Positions 7,687 through 16,433 of a stretch of DNA of 64,000 bases are shown in pieces; within the stretch, counting starts at the first letter, position 1; each line of letters opens with the position of its first letter. The position numbers were made by a program, and so were the translations under genes. Under the pieces are notes generated by a model. It had not been told where the DNA came from and made no database searches. It was given only the letters and a program-made list of their open reading frames with translations. The stretch lies in NCBI GenBank assembly GCA_910586625.1, contig CAJUIZ010000002.1, positions 1 through 64,000 on the forward strand, given 5' to 3'. Origin of the DNA: an uncultured Christensenellaceae bacterium. GTDB taxonomy: Bacteria > Bacillota > Clostridia > Christensenellales > CAG-314.

Positions 7687-9006
7687 TTATTTTTCTGTTT
7701 TATAAAGCTCGAAACCCCGTTTGTCGTAATCGAACCAAGGAAAGTTCTGCCACTTGCCGCCGTTTATACGGTAAATTTCTTCTATTGCGAAGTTCAATCG
7801 TATTGCGCTGAATCTGTCGGGCGTAAACATAAGAAACTCGCCGCTTGCAAAAGTACTTATAAAGCTTGCGTCGATATTTATTATTGTAGTGGGAATGGCT
7901 TCGCTTGGGATAAATACTTCCCAATCTTTGCCGTCGCGCGTACCGACGTATTTAAGCCCGCTGCGGTCCACGCGTAATTTGCCCTTGCCTACGTCGTAGG
8001 TTTGCAAACCGTGTTTTACGTAACCGTATCGGGGCTGTACACCGAGAATTACGTTCTCTTCCATAGCGAAATCGGGATTGGTTACGGCTCGGCGCATTTC
8101 GCGGCGTTCCCAGTCGTACCATTCGCGCGGATTACAAGGTATTACGCTGTCGCCGATAGGCACGAGATTGTACCTGTCGTCCAGCGTGGCGCCGTTGCCG
8201 CAATGCTTACATTCGATAACGTTGTCGTGACCGCGCATCTCCATTTCCGTTCCGCACATAGGACACTTGTAGAGTATCTGTTCCATATTTTCGGCATACT
8301 TTCTGTCCTTGCGGAAATATGCGTTTTGACGGGAGGCGTTCCATTCGTAATCGTCTGTAAAGATAGCTTCGTCGACTCGGCGTTCTATCTCTTCGCTGTC
8401 AAGCTCCGCAAGCTGCTCGGGAGTAAACACTTCGTCCAATTCCACTTCCACATGTCCCTTACGTTCTTTAAGGTCGAACTTGGGGCAGGCAAGGTACGCG
8501 CCGTGTATGCGTACAGCCAGCACGTGTACGCCGAAGTGTTTGAGCATTTTGCCCGTGCCCAGCATAGACGGTTGCTGCGCTCCGCTAACGGTGCTCAGTC
8601 CGCACGGAAAAATAGCTACGCAGCCGTTTTTCTCGTTACGGATAATTCGCGTCATACCTTTAATCGCGTTAACGTCCGGAACAAAACTCTTTTTGGGAAT
8701 GAGCCGTCCGAGAGCAAAAACCGTCTTGAACTTAGTACGGTGAAACTCCTGCTCCGCCGCTACGAAGTTGATGCGGCGTTTACGCATTACGCCTTGTACG
8801 AAAGCGTAGTCGAAACGCGAAGCGTGATTGACGACAAGTATCAGCGGTTTATTCTTATAGTTGTTGGGCTCTACGTGACGTATAAATTTGACACTATACG
8901 GCTTGTAATATAAAACACTTGCAAGCGCGCGCAAAGCTCCGTTCATAAAAACGGATATTTTTCGTATTTTTCTGTCACGAATAATTTGGTTAGTAGTTTT
9001 CTTCAC
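7687..9006 (-). CDS. PlsC-type 1-acyl-glycerol-3-phosphate acyltransferase with C-terminal zinc ribbon
   Basis: The N-terminal ~210 residues are a membrane-associated acyltransferase domain. The catalytic NHASRFD (NHX4D motif) is near residue 70 and the glycerol-phosphate-binding FPCGLSTVSG is near 135, as in phosphatidic-acid-forming PlsC enzymes. The remaining ~200 residues are unusual. A zinc ribbon (CPMCGTEMEM ... CKHCG) near residues 245-270 is followed by a domain I do not recognise, rich in aromatic residues and beta-strands. The total of 439 residues is far above the usual 200-260. The start is GTG, with GGAGG 10 bases upstream. It is transcribed alone, with its own terminator. Confidence 0.8.
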   Translation of the reverse strand: MKKTTNQIIRDRKIRKISVFMNGALRALASVLYYKPYSVKFIRHVEPNNYKNKPLILVVNHASRFDYAFVQGVMRKRRINFVAAEQEFHRTKFKTVFALGRLIPKKSFVPDVNAIKGMTRIIRNEKNGCVAIFPCGLSTVSGAQQPSMLGTGKMLKHFGVHVLAVRIHGAYLACPKFDLKERKGHVEVELDEVFTPEQLAELDSEEIERRVDEAIFTDDYEWNASRQNAYFRKDRKYAENMEQILYKCPMCGTEMEMRGHDNVIECKHCGNGATLDDRYNLVPIGDSVIPCNPREWYDWERREMRRAVTNPDFAMEENVILGVQPRYGYVKHGLQTYDVGKGKLRVDRSGLKYVGTRDGKDWEVFIPSEAIPTTIINIDASFISTFASGEFLMFTPDRFSAIRLNFAIEEIYRINGGKWQNFPWFDYDKRGFELYKTEK

Positions 9007-9285
9007 TTGAAAACATTCCTCCGTACCGTTATTTAGTTATTTTATCACAATTGACCGATATTATCAATATTTATGCAAGTAAATGCTTGTATTTTGTCGA
9101 GATATTACACAAAAACAGCGAATTTTGTAGAACAAATCATACTATGTTATGATTCTGATTGTCTTTTGAATAAACAGTCAATAATACGCCAACGAGATAC
9201 AAGTGTATTGATTTTAAGTAACTGCCGACGACGCATTAATAACGCATTATTCAAATACCGCAAACAGTGCTGCGGTTTACAAAAA
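9007..9285. other. Intergenic stretch between acyltransferase and PrsA-like genes
   Basis: About 280 bases of AT-rich sequence with no convincing gene. It should contain the acyltransferase promoter (minus strand), but no clear -35/-10 pair was found. A small hairpin (ACCGCA at 9257-9262 with TGCGGT at 9271-9276) lies just beyond the PrsA-like terminator. Confidence 0.5.
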
Positions 9286-9317
9286 AAACACGCCTTGAAC
9301 TCAATCAAGACGCGTTT
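9286..9317 (-). terminator. Rho-independent terminator of the PrsA-like gene
   Basis: An imperfect 13-bp stem with two G-U pairs in the minus-strand RNA (9305-9317 with 9287-9299), followed by eight consecutive Ts on the minus strand. It lies 13 bases past the stop. Confidence 0.8.
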
Positions 9318-9329
9318 GTTTGCTTTTTA

Positions 9330-11153
9330 TCAGTCTTCCTTTAACGCTTTGTCGAAATCGTAGGAAAGTCCGTTGTCTTTTAAGAAGCGTGTGAGCATCT
9401 TATCAGCTTTAATAAGATTGCCGTCTACGTATTCCTTCTTCAACGCTTTTTCCGCCGCCGAAGTAAGCTTGCTTGACTGCGTACTGTAATAGGACTTGAA
9501 TAATCTGTATTCCGCAGTATCCGTATTGTTACCCAAGTCGGCAAGAACCGCCGCAAAATCCAAATCCTTAGCTACGACGTCGCCCGAATAGAATACGATG
9601 TGAACGCCGTATTCGGAAATAGCCAACGCGTAAGAACCTATGCCGCCTTCCTTAGCTTCTTTTGCCGCTTCGACAAATTCGGGAACCCACTTCGCCGTGT
9701 AGTCGGACGGGGTTTCGCCTACGCGTACGACGTAATCGTACTGCGCAGTATGTTGAGCGGTATCCGTATTGTACTGCTTCATAAGGTCGATTATCGTCTG
9801 CGTTTTAGCAGTCAAATCGTCGCCCTTGACGTTGCCGTCGCTCAAAAACTCGTTCAGCGCGCCTTCGGGATTGATTATCAGCTTGTCTTGGTTCATAGAG
9901 AACACGGGCTTGTCCGTCATCTCGTGTTTGCCGTCTTCGTCTTTGGGCGTATTGAAATCTTCCGCTACAATCTTGCTTGCAAAGCTGTTGCGAAGCGCGA
10001 TATACGCGGGCTTTTTAGCATAGCCGGAGCCGAGATCGCTTGCAAGGTTGGATAACGTCGCCTTTTGCGAGTCCGTAAACGGAATAAGAATATTCTTGAC
10101 GAAAATGTATTGTCCTTCGTATTCCTGCGGAACGTTATAAATATAGCTGGACGAGCTTAGACCTTCTATGAAAGATACGAAGTTATCGTTCAATTCGAAT
10201 CCGCCCGCCTGAGCCGCTTTGTTGATTTGGTAATTTCCTTGCAGTCTGTCGAGAGTTTTTTGCCTGTCGTCCGTTTCGATAGCCTTGTACTGATTGTAAT
10301 TGTACTTGGCTACTATGCTGCTGGTGACCATATCCGTAATTTGGTTTTTAAGGAATTGTTCCAAACCGACGTAATAGGACGTTAAAATGGATTTCTCGTA
10401 GTTGTTTACTATCTTCTTCTGAGCGGCAGTATAATCTTCAAAGGCAATCTTGTCTTCTTCGTCTTCGATTCTTTCGTTGATTTCGTCAATCTTAGCCTTT
10501 GCCTGCTCCGCCGTAGTATAAACGTATTCGTCCGCCTTGGCGTCGACATTGATAGTAACGTTAGCGTAGTACTTGTCGAAATATTCGGTCATATCTTCGT
10601 TGTCGAAGTTCTGATTGTACATATATTCGGCGTACGTAGCCGCGCCTTTTAAGTCGTCCTTTTCCGTAAAGTCGCGCGAAGTGTCTTCCGCTTCGGCGTC
10701 CTTAATTTCGCGCGTAGCTTTGAGTTGGTCGATTACGCTGTTGTCGAAGGTCTGGAAAGTAAGGTACTTGACATACTTGATTACAAACGTAATTTCTTTT
10801 TCCGTAAGATACTGCGCGTTGTGGCAGAAATTAGCATACGAGTGAGTTTCCGCAGTAGCGGTCTTTACGTACGAATCCACCTTCATAGCCTGCGTGTACA
10901 GCGAAGTAACCGCCATATCCACAACTTGATCTAACGTGATGTATCCCGCGCTTATATAAGAATAGTAGTTGTTGTAATAATTGTTGAACGTATCCAGTAC
11001 TTTGCCTACGGTAATTACTTCGTTGCCTACGGTTATCGCAGTCATATCGCGATACTTCAAGGCGTCTCTTCCGAACATAGCGCACCCTGTAAACATACCG
11101 CACAGCAGAACGACTACTAAAATTAGCGTAAGTATTTTACTTGCTTTTTTCAT
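9330..11153 (-). CDS. PrsA/SurA-like foldase lipoprotein
   Basis: A secreted lipoprotein of 607 residues. A basic N terminus and hydrophobic stretch end in the lipobox FTGC, with Cys24 as the lipidated residue. Next comes a SurA-N-like helical segment (VGNEVITVGKVLDTF is the typical opening of PrsA/SurA chaperones), a long charged helical linker, and near residues 510-560 a stretch (GGIGSYALAISEYGVHIVFYSG) resembling the end of a parvulin peptidyl-prolyl isomerase domain. A fully intact parvulin core is not obvious. It sits directly downstream of mfd, where prsA is found in many Clostridia, which supports a role in folding exported proteins at the membrane. Confidence 0.78.
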   Translation of the reverse strand: MKKASKILTLILVVVLLCGMFTGCAMFGRDALKYRDMTAITVGNEVITVGKVLDTFNNYYNNYYSYISAGYITLDQVVDMAVTSLYTQAMKVDSYVKTATAETHSYANFCHNAQYLTEKEITFVIKYVKYLTFQTFDNSVIDQLKATREIKDAEAEDTSRDFTEKDDLKGAATYAEYMYNQNFDNEDMTEYFDKYYANVTINVDAKADEYVYTTAEQAKAKIDEINERIEDEEDKIAFEDYTAAQKKIVNNYEKSILTSYYVGLEQFLKNQITDMVTSSIVAKYNYNQYKAIETDDRQKTLDRLQGNYQINKAAQAGGFELNDNFVSFIEGLSSSSYIYNVPQEYEGQYIFVKNILIPFTDSQKATLSNLASDLGSGYAKKPAYIALRNSFASKIVAEDFNTPKDEDGKHEMTDKPVFSMNQDKLIINPEGALNEFLSDGNVKGDDLTAKTQTIIDLMKQYNTDTAQHTAQYDYVVRVGETPSDYTAKWVPEFVEAAKEAKEGGIGSYALAISEYGVHIVFYSGDVVAKDLDFAAVLADLGNNTDTAEYRLFKSYYSTQSSKLTSAAEKALKKEYVDGNLIKADKMLTRFLKDNGLSYDFDKALKED

Positions 11154-11317
11154 TTTCTGTTTGCTCCCAACTTTTGCGGCGCAAAATTACATAACGCCAC
11201 ATATACTTATCTATTATACATTTTATTGTTGCAATTGGCAAGCGGTTTGCCGCTATTTGCGGATATTTTAACCGCCAAGTTTGGCTTTCGTCGAGTTTTT
11301 TGCGCTGAAATTTTCCG

Positions 11318-14300
11318 CTACGGTTGAATTTTCAACAGGAAGTCTTCTATCGCGCTTATCAACCGCTCCTTCTGAATAAAATCTCGGGATACAAACTGTA
11401 CTCCGTAGCTGTCGGAAGCCGCCGTCGCTCTGTCGCCGAAATCGGACAACGCGTCGAATACTTTTTTGTTCATCATATCGTCGCGCGTGGCGAAGGTAAG
11501 CTCTCCCTTGCCCGTTTTTATCGTAACTCGAGCGATTCCGGCGTTATTGGCGAGCAATTTCAGACGCGCCACGGTAAACAGGTTGTCAACCTGTCTCGGA
11601 GCTACTCCGTACACGTCGACAAGCTGTTCGTTTACGGTGCTCATTTCTTCTACGCTCTTGCAGGAAGCCAATTGCTGATAAAATGTCATTCTCTCCGCCT
11701 GCGTGGGAATATAACCGTCCGGCGCGTACGCTTCGATATCGATCGATATATCCGTAACGATACGCGTCTTTGTTTTTTCTCCCTTTAATTCGGCTACGCT
11801 TTCCTTCAATAGACGCGCATACATATCGTAGCCAACCTTCATCATATGTCCGTGCTGTTCGCGTCCCAAAATATTGCCCGCGCCGCGGATTTCAAGATCC
11901 TTCATCGCTATTTTGAAGCCGCTGCCCAATTCGCTGTATTCCGTAATGGAGCTTAGACGCTTGTACGCCACTTCGCTTAGTATCTTGTCGCGGCGGTAGG
12001 TAAAATATGCGTACGCAAGCCTGTTACTGCGCCCAACGCGTCCGCGCAGCTGATACAGCTGCGACAGACCCAGCTTGTCCGCGTCCGTAACTATCAGGGT
12101 GTTAACGTTGGGAATATCTATGCCGTTCTCGATAATAGTAGTACACACCAGCACGTCTCCCTTGCCGTTGGCGAATGAACCGACCACGTCTTCCAGCACC
12201 GTTTCGCTCATCTGTCCGTGCGCGACCACAATCTTGGCGTTTGGCAGAGCCTGCGACAGGTTGTACGCAAAGCGATCGATCGATTCCACCCTATTATAAA
12301 CGCAGTACACCTGACCCCCGCGGGCAAGCTCGCGGGTTATAACGTCCACAAGCAACGCATCGCTCTCTTCCACGACAAAGGTCTCCACCGCCATACGCGA
12401 TACGGGCGGCGTGGTTATCGTAGAAATATCCCTTATGCCCGAAAGTGCCATATGCAGCGTCCGCGGAATGGGCGTGGCGGACATAGTAAGCACGTCCACG
12501 TTGGTTTTAAGCGACTTTATCTTTTCCTTATGTTCCACTCCGAAACGCTGTTCTTCATCCAATACAAGCAACCCCAGCTTGTTAAACGTTACGTCCTTGG
12601 ACAGTAGCCTGTGCGTACCGATAATTATATCCACACTGCCGTTTGCAACGCTCTTCATTATTTCGCGCTGCTCGTCGGCACTCCTAAAACGGTTAAGGCA
12701 CGCAACCTTTATGTCAAAATGCCCCATACGCTCGGAAAACGTTTTGTAATGCTGCTCGGCAAGAATTGTAGTAGGAGCAAGCATCGCTACTTGGTAGCCG
12801 TTGGACACAACGTCGAACGCCGCACGCATTGCAACTTCCGTTTTGCCGTATCCTACGTCCCCTACCAATATACGGTCCATAATTCGATTTGACGTAAGAT
12901 CCTTTACAATCTCTTGATGACACCGCAATTGATCTTCCGTAGCCTTGTAGGGAAAATACTGCTGAAACTCGTCGTCGAGATACTCGTCTATATGATACCT
13001 GAAACCGCGCGCCTTTTCACGGTCGGCGTACAGTTTAAGCAGGTTTACGGACATTTCCTTTATGCCCGCCTTTACCTTATTCTTTACCTTGGAAAAGTCT
13101 TGACCGCCAAGCCGGGACAACGTCGGGTTTTCTCCGCCCGAATAACGCGAAAGCATATCGGTACCGTCGGCGGGGACGTACAACTTGTCGCCGTTTTTAT
13201 ACAAAACTACGACGTAGTCCTTTACTTCACCGCTCGGAGACGTAATCTTTTGTATTCCTTCGCACAGGCCTATTCCGTGAATATCGTGAACGACGTAATC
13301 GCCCTTTTCCACCGACAAAAAAGCGTTTTTGTTGGACTTGCGTATAGTCTGCGTGTTTAATCCGCGACCGATGTCACGCGTGCCTATTACTACGAGCTTG
13401 TTGGTGTGAGATACAAAACCGTGCTCTACGCCTATCGGCAATACAAGTCCGTCGGCTTGCTTTACGCCAAGCCTGTCCGCTTCTACAACATATACGCCCT
13501 TATCCTTGAGCTTATCCTGCGTGGGCTGTACCCCGTCTGCGCCGGCAAGTATCACCGTTTCGTAACCGGATCGCATCCAGTTACGGATATCCACAGACAG
13601 CGCGTCTTCGTTCATTGCGTAATTTGGAACGGCGCTTGTCTTGAAGTTGCGTATCACTTGCGGACGGAAAAAGTCGGTAGCGTAAGGCAGAGTTTGGAGC
13701 GCTATTTGCGGAAAGTCCGCGTCGAACGCTTCATCCTGCATACACAAGGTCTGCTCGTGAAACGGCAGAACTTCCCCCGCTTTGGTAAGGTTTGCCACGC
13801 GCTCGCGATGTTCGTTAGACAAAAAGCGCGACCGCTCGGCAAGACGCTTGGGCTCATCCCAAAACACGACGGTATCGGCAGGCAAATAGTCGAACAGACG
13901 CGACCGCTTAACAAAAGGTATAAGCCACGCGTTATCGACGCGGTCGCCGCCTACAGCGGCAAGCTCCGAAACTATCTCGTTCAAACGTGACTTGGCGTCG
14001 GAAGAAACTTTGAGACGGCGGATATATTTGTTGAACTCGTCAAGCTTTTCCACAGGCAAACCGGATGTGTCGTACAGCGGATAGACGAATGCCTTGTCCG
14101 TTTCACGCGCGGTCGTTCCGTCTACGTTGACAATACGGATTTTTTCCGCTTCGTCGTCAAAAAAATCTACGCGGTAACGCTCGCCGAAAGGCAGCGACAC
14201 GTCCAAAATATCGCCGCGCATTACAAATTCTCCTTCCGCCGAAATGCCGTCTACGCGGGTAAAACCGCAACGCACGAGCTTGCCTACCAGCAACTTGGTA

Positions 14301-14725
14301 TCGTAGCAAACGCCCTTTTTAATGGTAAAACAGTCTTCGGCAAAGCGCGACCGCTCGGGAAAGTACTGCAACAACGCGTCAATGCAAGTTACGGCGCGTT
14401 CCGCGCCGTTAAGTATAGCGTAAAGCGACGAATTGCGCGCGAATACGGAATTGCGCGAAGCGTTACGCTTGTACAGCAAAACGTCTTCCTTGGCGGGAAC
14501 ATACGCAACCTTGCCGCGGCACACCGCTTGAAGCGTACGCAACACGCGCTGCGACTCGACGTAATCGGAGCAAACGTACAATGCAAAGCCTTCGGCGCTT
14601 GACACAACAAAGGGTTTTTCGTTCGGCTGTACGCCGAAAGCCGAGATAAACATTTTATCTCGGGTGTCGGTGAGCAACTGCTTATAGGCTGCGTTATTGT
14701 TTACTCTGTCTAAAAAGTAATACAT
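11318..14725 (-). CDS. mfd: Transcription-repair coupling factor Mfd
   Basis: Mfd removes RNA polymerase stalled at DNA lesions and recruits UvrA. The 1135-residue protein has the full architecture: an N-terminal UvrB-like region, the RNA-polymerase-interacting domain beginning at FLSVEKGDYVVHDIHGIG (Tudor-like, residues ~480-560), a superfamily-2 translocase with Walker A GDVGYGKTE and the DEEQ box, motif VI QLRGRVGRS, and the C-terminal TRCF domain. The ATG at 14725 is preferred to a TTG six codons earlier; neither has a good ribosome binding site. The gene lies divergently from pth and upstream of the prsA-like gene, a conserved Firmicute arrangement. Confidence 0.97.
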   Translation of the reverse strand: MYYFLDRVNNNAAYKQLLTDTRDKMFISAFGVQPNEKPFVVSSAEGFALYVCSDYVESQRVLRTLQAVCRGKVAYVPAKEDVLLYKRNASRNSVFARNSSLYAILNGAERAVTCIDALLQYFPERSRFAEDCFTIKKGVCYDTKLLVGKLVRCGFTRVDGISAEGEFVMRGDILDVSLPFGERYRVDFFDDEAEKIRIVNVDGTTARETDKAFVYPLYDTSGLPVEKLDEFNKYIRRLKVSSDAKSRLNEIVSELAAVGGDRVDNAWLIPFVKRSRLFDYLPADTVVFWDEPKRLAERSRFLSNEHRERVANLTKAGEVLPFHEQTLCMQDEAFDADFPQIALQTLPYATDFFRPQVIRNFKTSAVPNYAMNEDALSVDIRNWMRSGYETVILAGADGVQPTQDKLKDKGVYVVEADRLGVKQADGLVLPIGVEHGFVSHTNKLVVIGTRDIGRGLNTQTIRKSNKNAFLSVEKGDYVVHDIHGIGLCEGIQKITSPSGEVKDYVVVLYKNGDKLYVPADGTDMLSRYSGGENPTLSRLGGQDFSKVKNKVKAGIKEMSVNLLKLYADREKARGFRYHIDEYLDDEFQQYFPYKATEDQLRCHQEIVKDLTSNRIMDRILVGDVGYGKTEVAMRAAFDVVSNGYQVAMLAPTTILAEQHYKTFSERMGHFDIKVACLNRFRSADEQREIMKSVANGSVDIIIGTHRLLSKDVTFNKLGLLVLDEEQRFGVEHKEKIKSLKTNVDVLTMSATPIPRTLHMALSGIRDISTITTPPVSRMAVETFVVEESDALLVDVITRELARGGQVYCVYNRVESIDRFAYNLSQALPNAKIVVAHGQMSETVLEDVVGSFANGKGDVLVCTTIIENGIDIPNVNTLIVTDADKLGLSQLYQLRGRVGRSNRLAYAYFTYRRDKILSEVAYKRLSSITEYSELGSGFKIAMKDLEIRGAGNILGREQHGHMMKVGYDMYARLLKESVAELKGEKTKTRIVTDISIDIEAYAPDGYIPTQAERMTFYQQLASCKSVEEMSTVNEQLVDVYGVAPRQVDNLFTVARLKLLANNAGIARVTIKTGKGELTFATRDDMMNKKVFDALSDFGDRATAASDSYGVQFVSRDFIQKERLISAIEDFLLKIQP

Positions 14726-15004
14726 AGCTTGTTTTGTTTGCAAAATGCATGCGCTACGTCACAAAAAAACTTTCGTGCGGCTGTTGCCTGGATTTCTCCG
14801 CTCGCTTCGAAGTCTACGGGCATAGCCCTTGACCGCTTGGACTACGCAATCCCCACAGGGGATATGCGTTTAACGCGTCGCGTAGTCGAAATGACATTGA
14901 ATATCGCAAAATGAAACGAACTGAATAATCTAATTCGCATAACGCAATTATCTCGCTGAAATAGTTTAACACAATACGCCGCAAAAGTAAACGGTTGCGA
15001 GAGT
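14726..15004. other. Intergenic region between divergent mfd and pth
   Basis: Contains no convincing gene. It is GC-richer than other spacers, with several inverted repeats including the branched element at 14840-14887 and a GGGC/GCCC hairpin near 14815. The mfd promoter must lie here but was not identified. Confidence 0.5.
14840..14887. repeat. Branched inverted-repeat element
   Basis: An 8-bp outer stem (GACTACGC at 14840-14847 with GCGTAGTC at 14880-14887) encloses two more perfect hairpins: ATCCCC/GGGGAT (14849-14863) and GCGTT/AACGC (14866-14876). The result is a three-way-junction fold in 48 bases. It resembles the small dispersed palindromic units common in bacterial intergenic DNA. 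No second copy was found in the window, so its repeat status is inferred. Confidence 0.45.
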
Positions 15005-15033
15005 TTTACATTTACAAATATTTATGTTATACT
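15005..15033 (+). promoter_or_regulatory. Promoter of pth
   Basis: TTTACA at 15005-15010, a 17-base spacer, and TATACT at 15028-15033: a near-consensus vegetative promoter 30 bases before the pth start. Confidence 0.75.
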
Positions 15034-15063
15034 AATTTAGCAATAAATAATAAGGTAGCGAAA

Positions 15064-15627
15064 ATGTACTTAGTCGTAGGATTGGGCAATCCCGAAAAAA
15101 AATATTTTAACACTTTTCATAATATGGGCTTTATGTGCGTCGACCGCCTTGCGGATAAATTGGGCGTTGCGTTCGACAAATGCGAATGCAAGTCGGTAAC
15201 GGCACACGCGCGCGTTAACGGGCAGAAGGTGATAATTGCCAAGCCCGTGACGTATATGAACCTTTCGGGACAAGCCGTTGTAGAGCTAACCAACAAATAC
15301 AAAATCGAAAAGGGCAACCTGATTGTAGTTTACGACGACGTGGACATACCTATCGGAAATTTGCGTATCAGGCACAACGGCTCGGCAGGCACGCACAACG
15401 GTATGCGCAATATAGTGCAGCTGCTCGGAACAAGCGACTTCCCGCGCGTACGCATTGGCATAGGCAAAGATACGCCTATGAGCCTTATGGACTACGTGCT
15501 GTCGCAAGTAACCGACCCCGACCGCGAAGCGTTGAATCCCGTATTCGATTCCGCCGCCGCCGCTTTGCACGAATTTGTTAACGGCACGCCGTTAGACCAA
15601 GTAATGCAAAAGCACAATATTAAATAA
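15064..15627 (+). CDS. pth: Peptidyl-tRNA hydrolase
   Basis: Pth frees tRNA from peptidyl-tRNAs that drop off the ribosome, an essential recycling step. The 187 residues are full length. The N-terminal VVGLGNPEKKYFNTFHNMGF holds the catalytic His (THHN-type position, here FHNMG) and an Asn; also present are KPVTYMNLSG, the catalytic-Asp region VVYDDVDIPIG, and the GSAGTHNGMRNI loop. The ATG at 15064 is chosen because homology starts there and a promoter lies just upstream. It runs divergently from mfd. Confidence 0.96.
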   Translation: MYLVVGLGNPEKKYFNTFHNMGFMCVDRLADKLGVAFDKCECKSVTAHARVNGQKVIIAKPVTYMNLSGQAVVELTNKYKIEKGNLIVVYDDVDIPIGNLRIRHNGSAGTHNGMRNIVQLLGTSDFPRVRIGIGKDTPMSLMDYVLSQVTDPDREALNPVFDSAAAALHEFVNGTPLDQVMQKHNIK

Positions 15628-15635
15628 TAAACAAA

Positions 15636-15662
15636 AAACTCACGAAATTATTTCGTGAGTTT
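15636..15662. terminator. Bidirectional terminator between pth and the membrane zinc-ribbon gene
   Basis: A 12-bp perfect stem (15636-15647 with 15651-15662) with a TTA loop, flanked by A and T runs so that it can end transcription from both convergent genes. It overlaps the stop codon of the minus-strand gene at 15648. Confidence 0.8.
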
Positions 15663-16040
15663 TATTTTGTTCGCTTCTTCTAAATCTTCGCGCGGAGTTT
15701 TGCAATTGGGACATATCCTATCTTCGGAATATAACTGCCAATCGCACTTTTTGCATACATAAACTTTGTCGGAATACGATATTTCTATCTCCTTTTTTGT
15801 TATAATTTCCTTGTCTTGTAATGTTTGTTCAATGTAAGCAATTCTCTCTAAAATAAAATGTAATGTCCATATTAAAAACGTACTGATAGCTAATCCCAAT
15901 AACATTACTAATCCTAATATAATTGTTATACTATGATTAAAAATGCCTATAACTACATAAGTCAAACCAACTACTGCTGCAATTGTTTCAACAACGGCAA
16001 GAATCGTTATAATTAGAATCCGATTTTTGATTTTTTTCAT
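15648..16040 (-). CDS. Small membrane protein with C-terminal zinc ribbon
   Basis: A 130-residue protein of unknown function. Two hydrophobic helices (about residues 7-32 and 37-64) are followed by a short acidic/basic helix and a cytoplasmic or external zinc ribbon: CKKCDWQL then CPNCKT near residues 96-117. The ATG is preceded by GGGAGGAAG, a strong ribosome binding site. Codon use looks more AT-rich than its neighbours, as does that of the divergent XRE gene, so the two may have arrived together. The pairing suggests the regulator controls this gene, but this is inference. Confidence 0.7.
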   Translation of the reverse strand: MKKIKNRILIITILAVVETIAAVVGLTYVVIGIFNHSITIILGLVMLLGLAISTFLIWTLHFILERIAYIEQTLQDKEIITKKEIEISYSDKVYVCKKCDWQLYSEDRICPNCKTPREDLEEANKIKLTK

Positions 16041-16189
16041 TTATACTTCCTCCCGTTCACTTATTTACTGTATATAATTCAATAGGAATAGCAATATTGC
16101 TAAAAAACTTTTCTTTTTATGGTTAATAATATCAAGTCTTTTCGGACTTAGACAAAGTATAATAAGATAAAAAAATCAATTTTACAACA

Positions 16190-16390
16190 ATGACATTCGG
16201 AACACGACTAAAAGAATTGAGACAACTAAAAAATATTAGTCAAATGCAGTTATCAATTATGACGGGAATCAGTCAATCTGCAATTGCTAAATGGGAATTG
16301 AACAAAACAGAGCCTACCGCATCGGCACTGATTACGTTGTCGAAATTCTTCGACGAATCTGTTGATTATTTATTAGGTATAGAAGATTAA
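16190..16390 (+). CDS. XRE-family helix-turn-helix regulator
   Basis: A 66-residue single-domain DNA-binding protein of the Cro/CI (XRE) type. The helix-turn-helix spans residues ~12-40 (QLSIMTGISQSAIAKWE), and the family's C-terminal end LSKFFDESVDYLLGI is present. It lacks any sensing domain. A TATAAT at 16158-16163 is a plausible -10, but no good -35 was found. It is divergent from the membrane zinc-ribbon gene across 149 bases, so it probably regulates itself and that gene. Confidence 0.87.
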   Translation: MTFGTRLKELRQLKNISQMQLSIMTGISQSAIAKWELNKTEPTASALITLSKFFDESVDYLLGIED

Positions 16391-16418
16391 AACGCTTGAA
16401 ATTTGATTTCAAGCGTTT
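16390..16418 (+). terminator. Terminator of the XRE gene
   Basis: A 12-bp perfect stem, 16390-16401 with 16407-16418, beginning at the stop codon. It may serve the convergent flavodiiron gene too. Confidence 0.7.
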
Positions 16419-16433
16419 ATTATAAATAAATAT

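Noticed and set aside
9073..9363. 96-codon plus-strand frame between the acyltransferase and PrsA-like genes
   Set aside because: It runs through the PrsA-like terminator into the end of that gene. It has many Cys and Arg residues, no ribosome binding site and no recognisable domain.
14729..14914. 61-codon frame between mfd and pth
   Set aside because: It spans the inverted-repeat element and shows no protein-like features.
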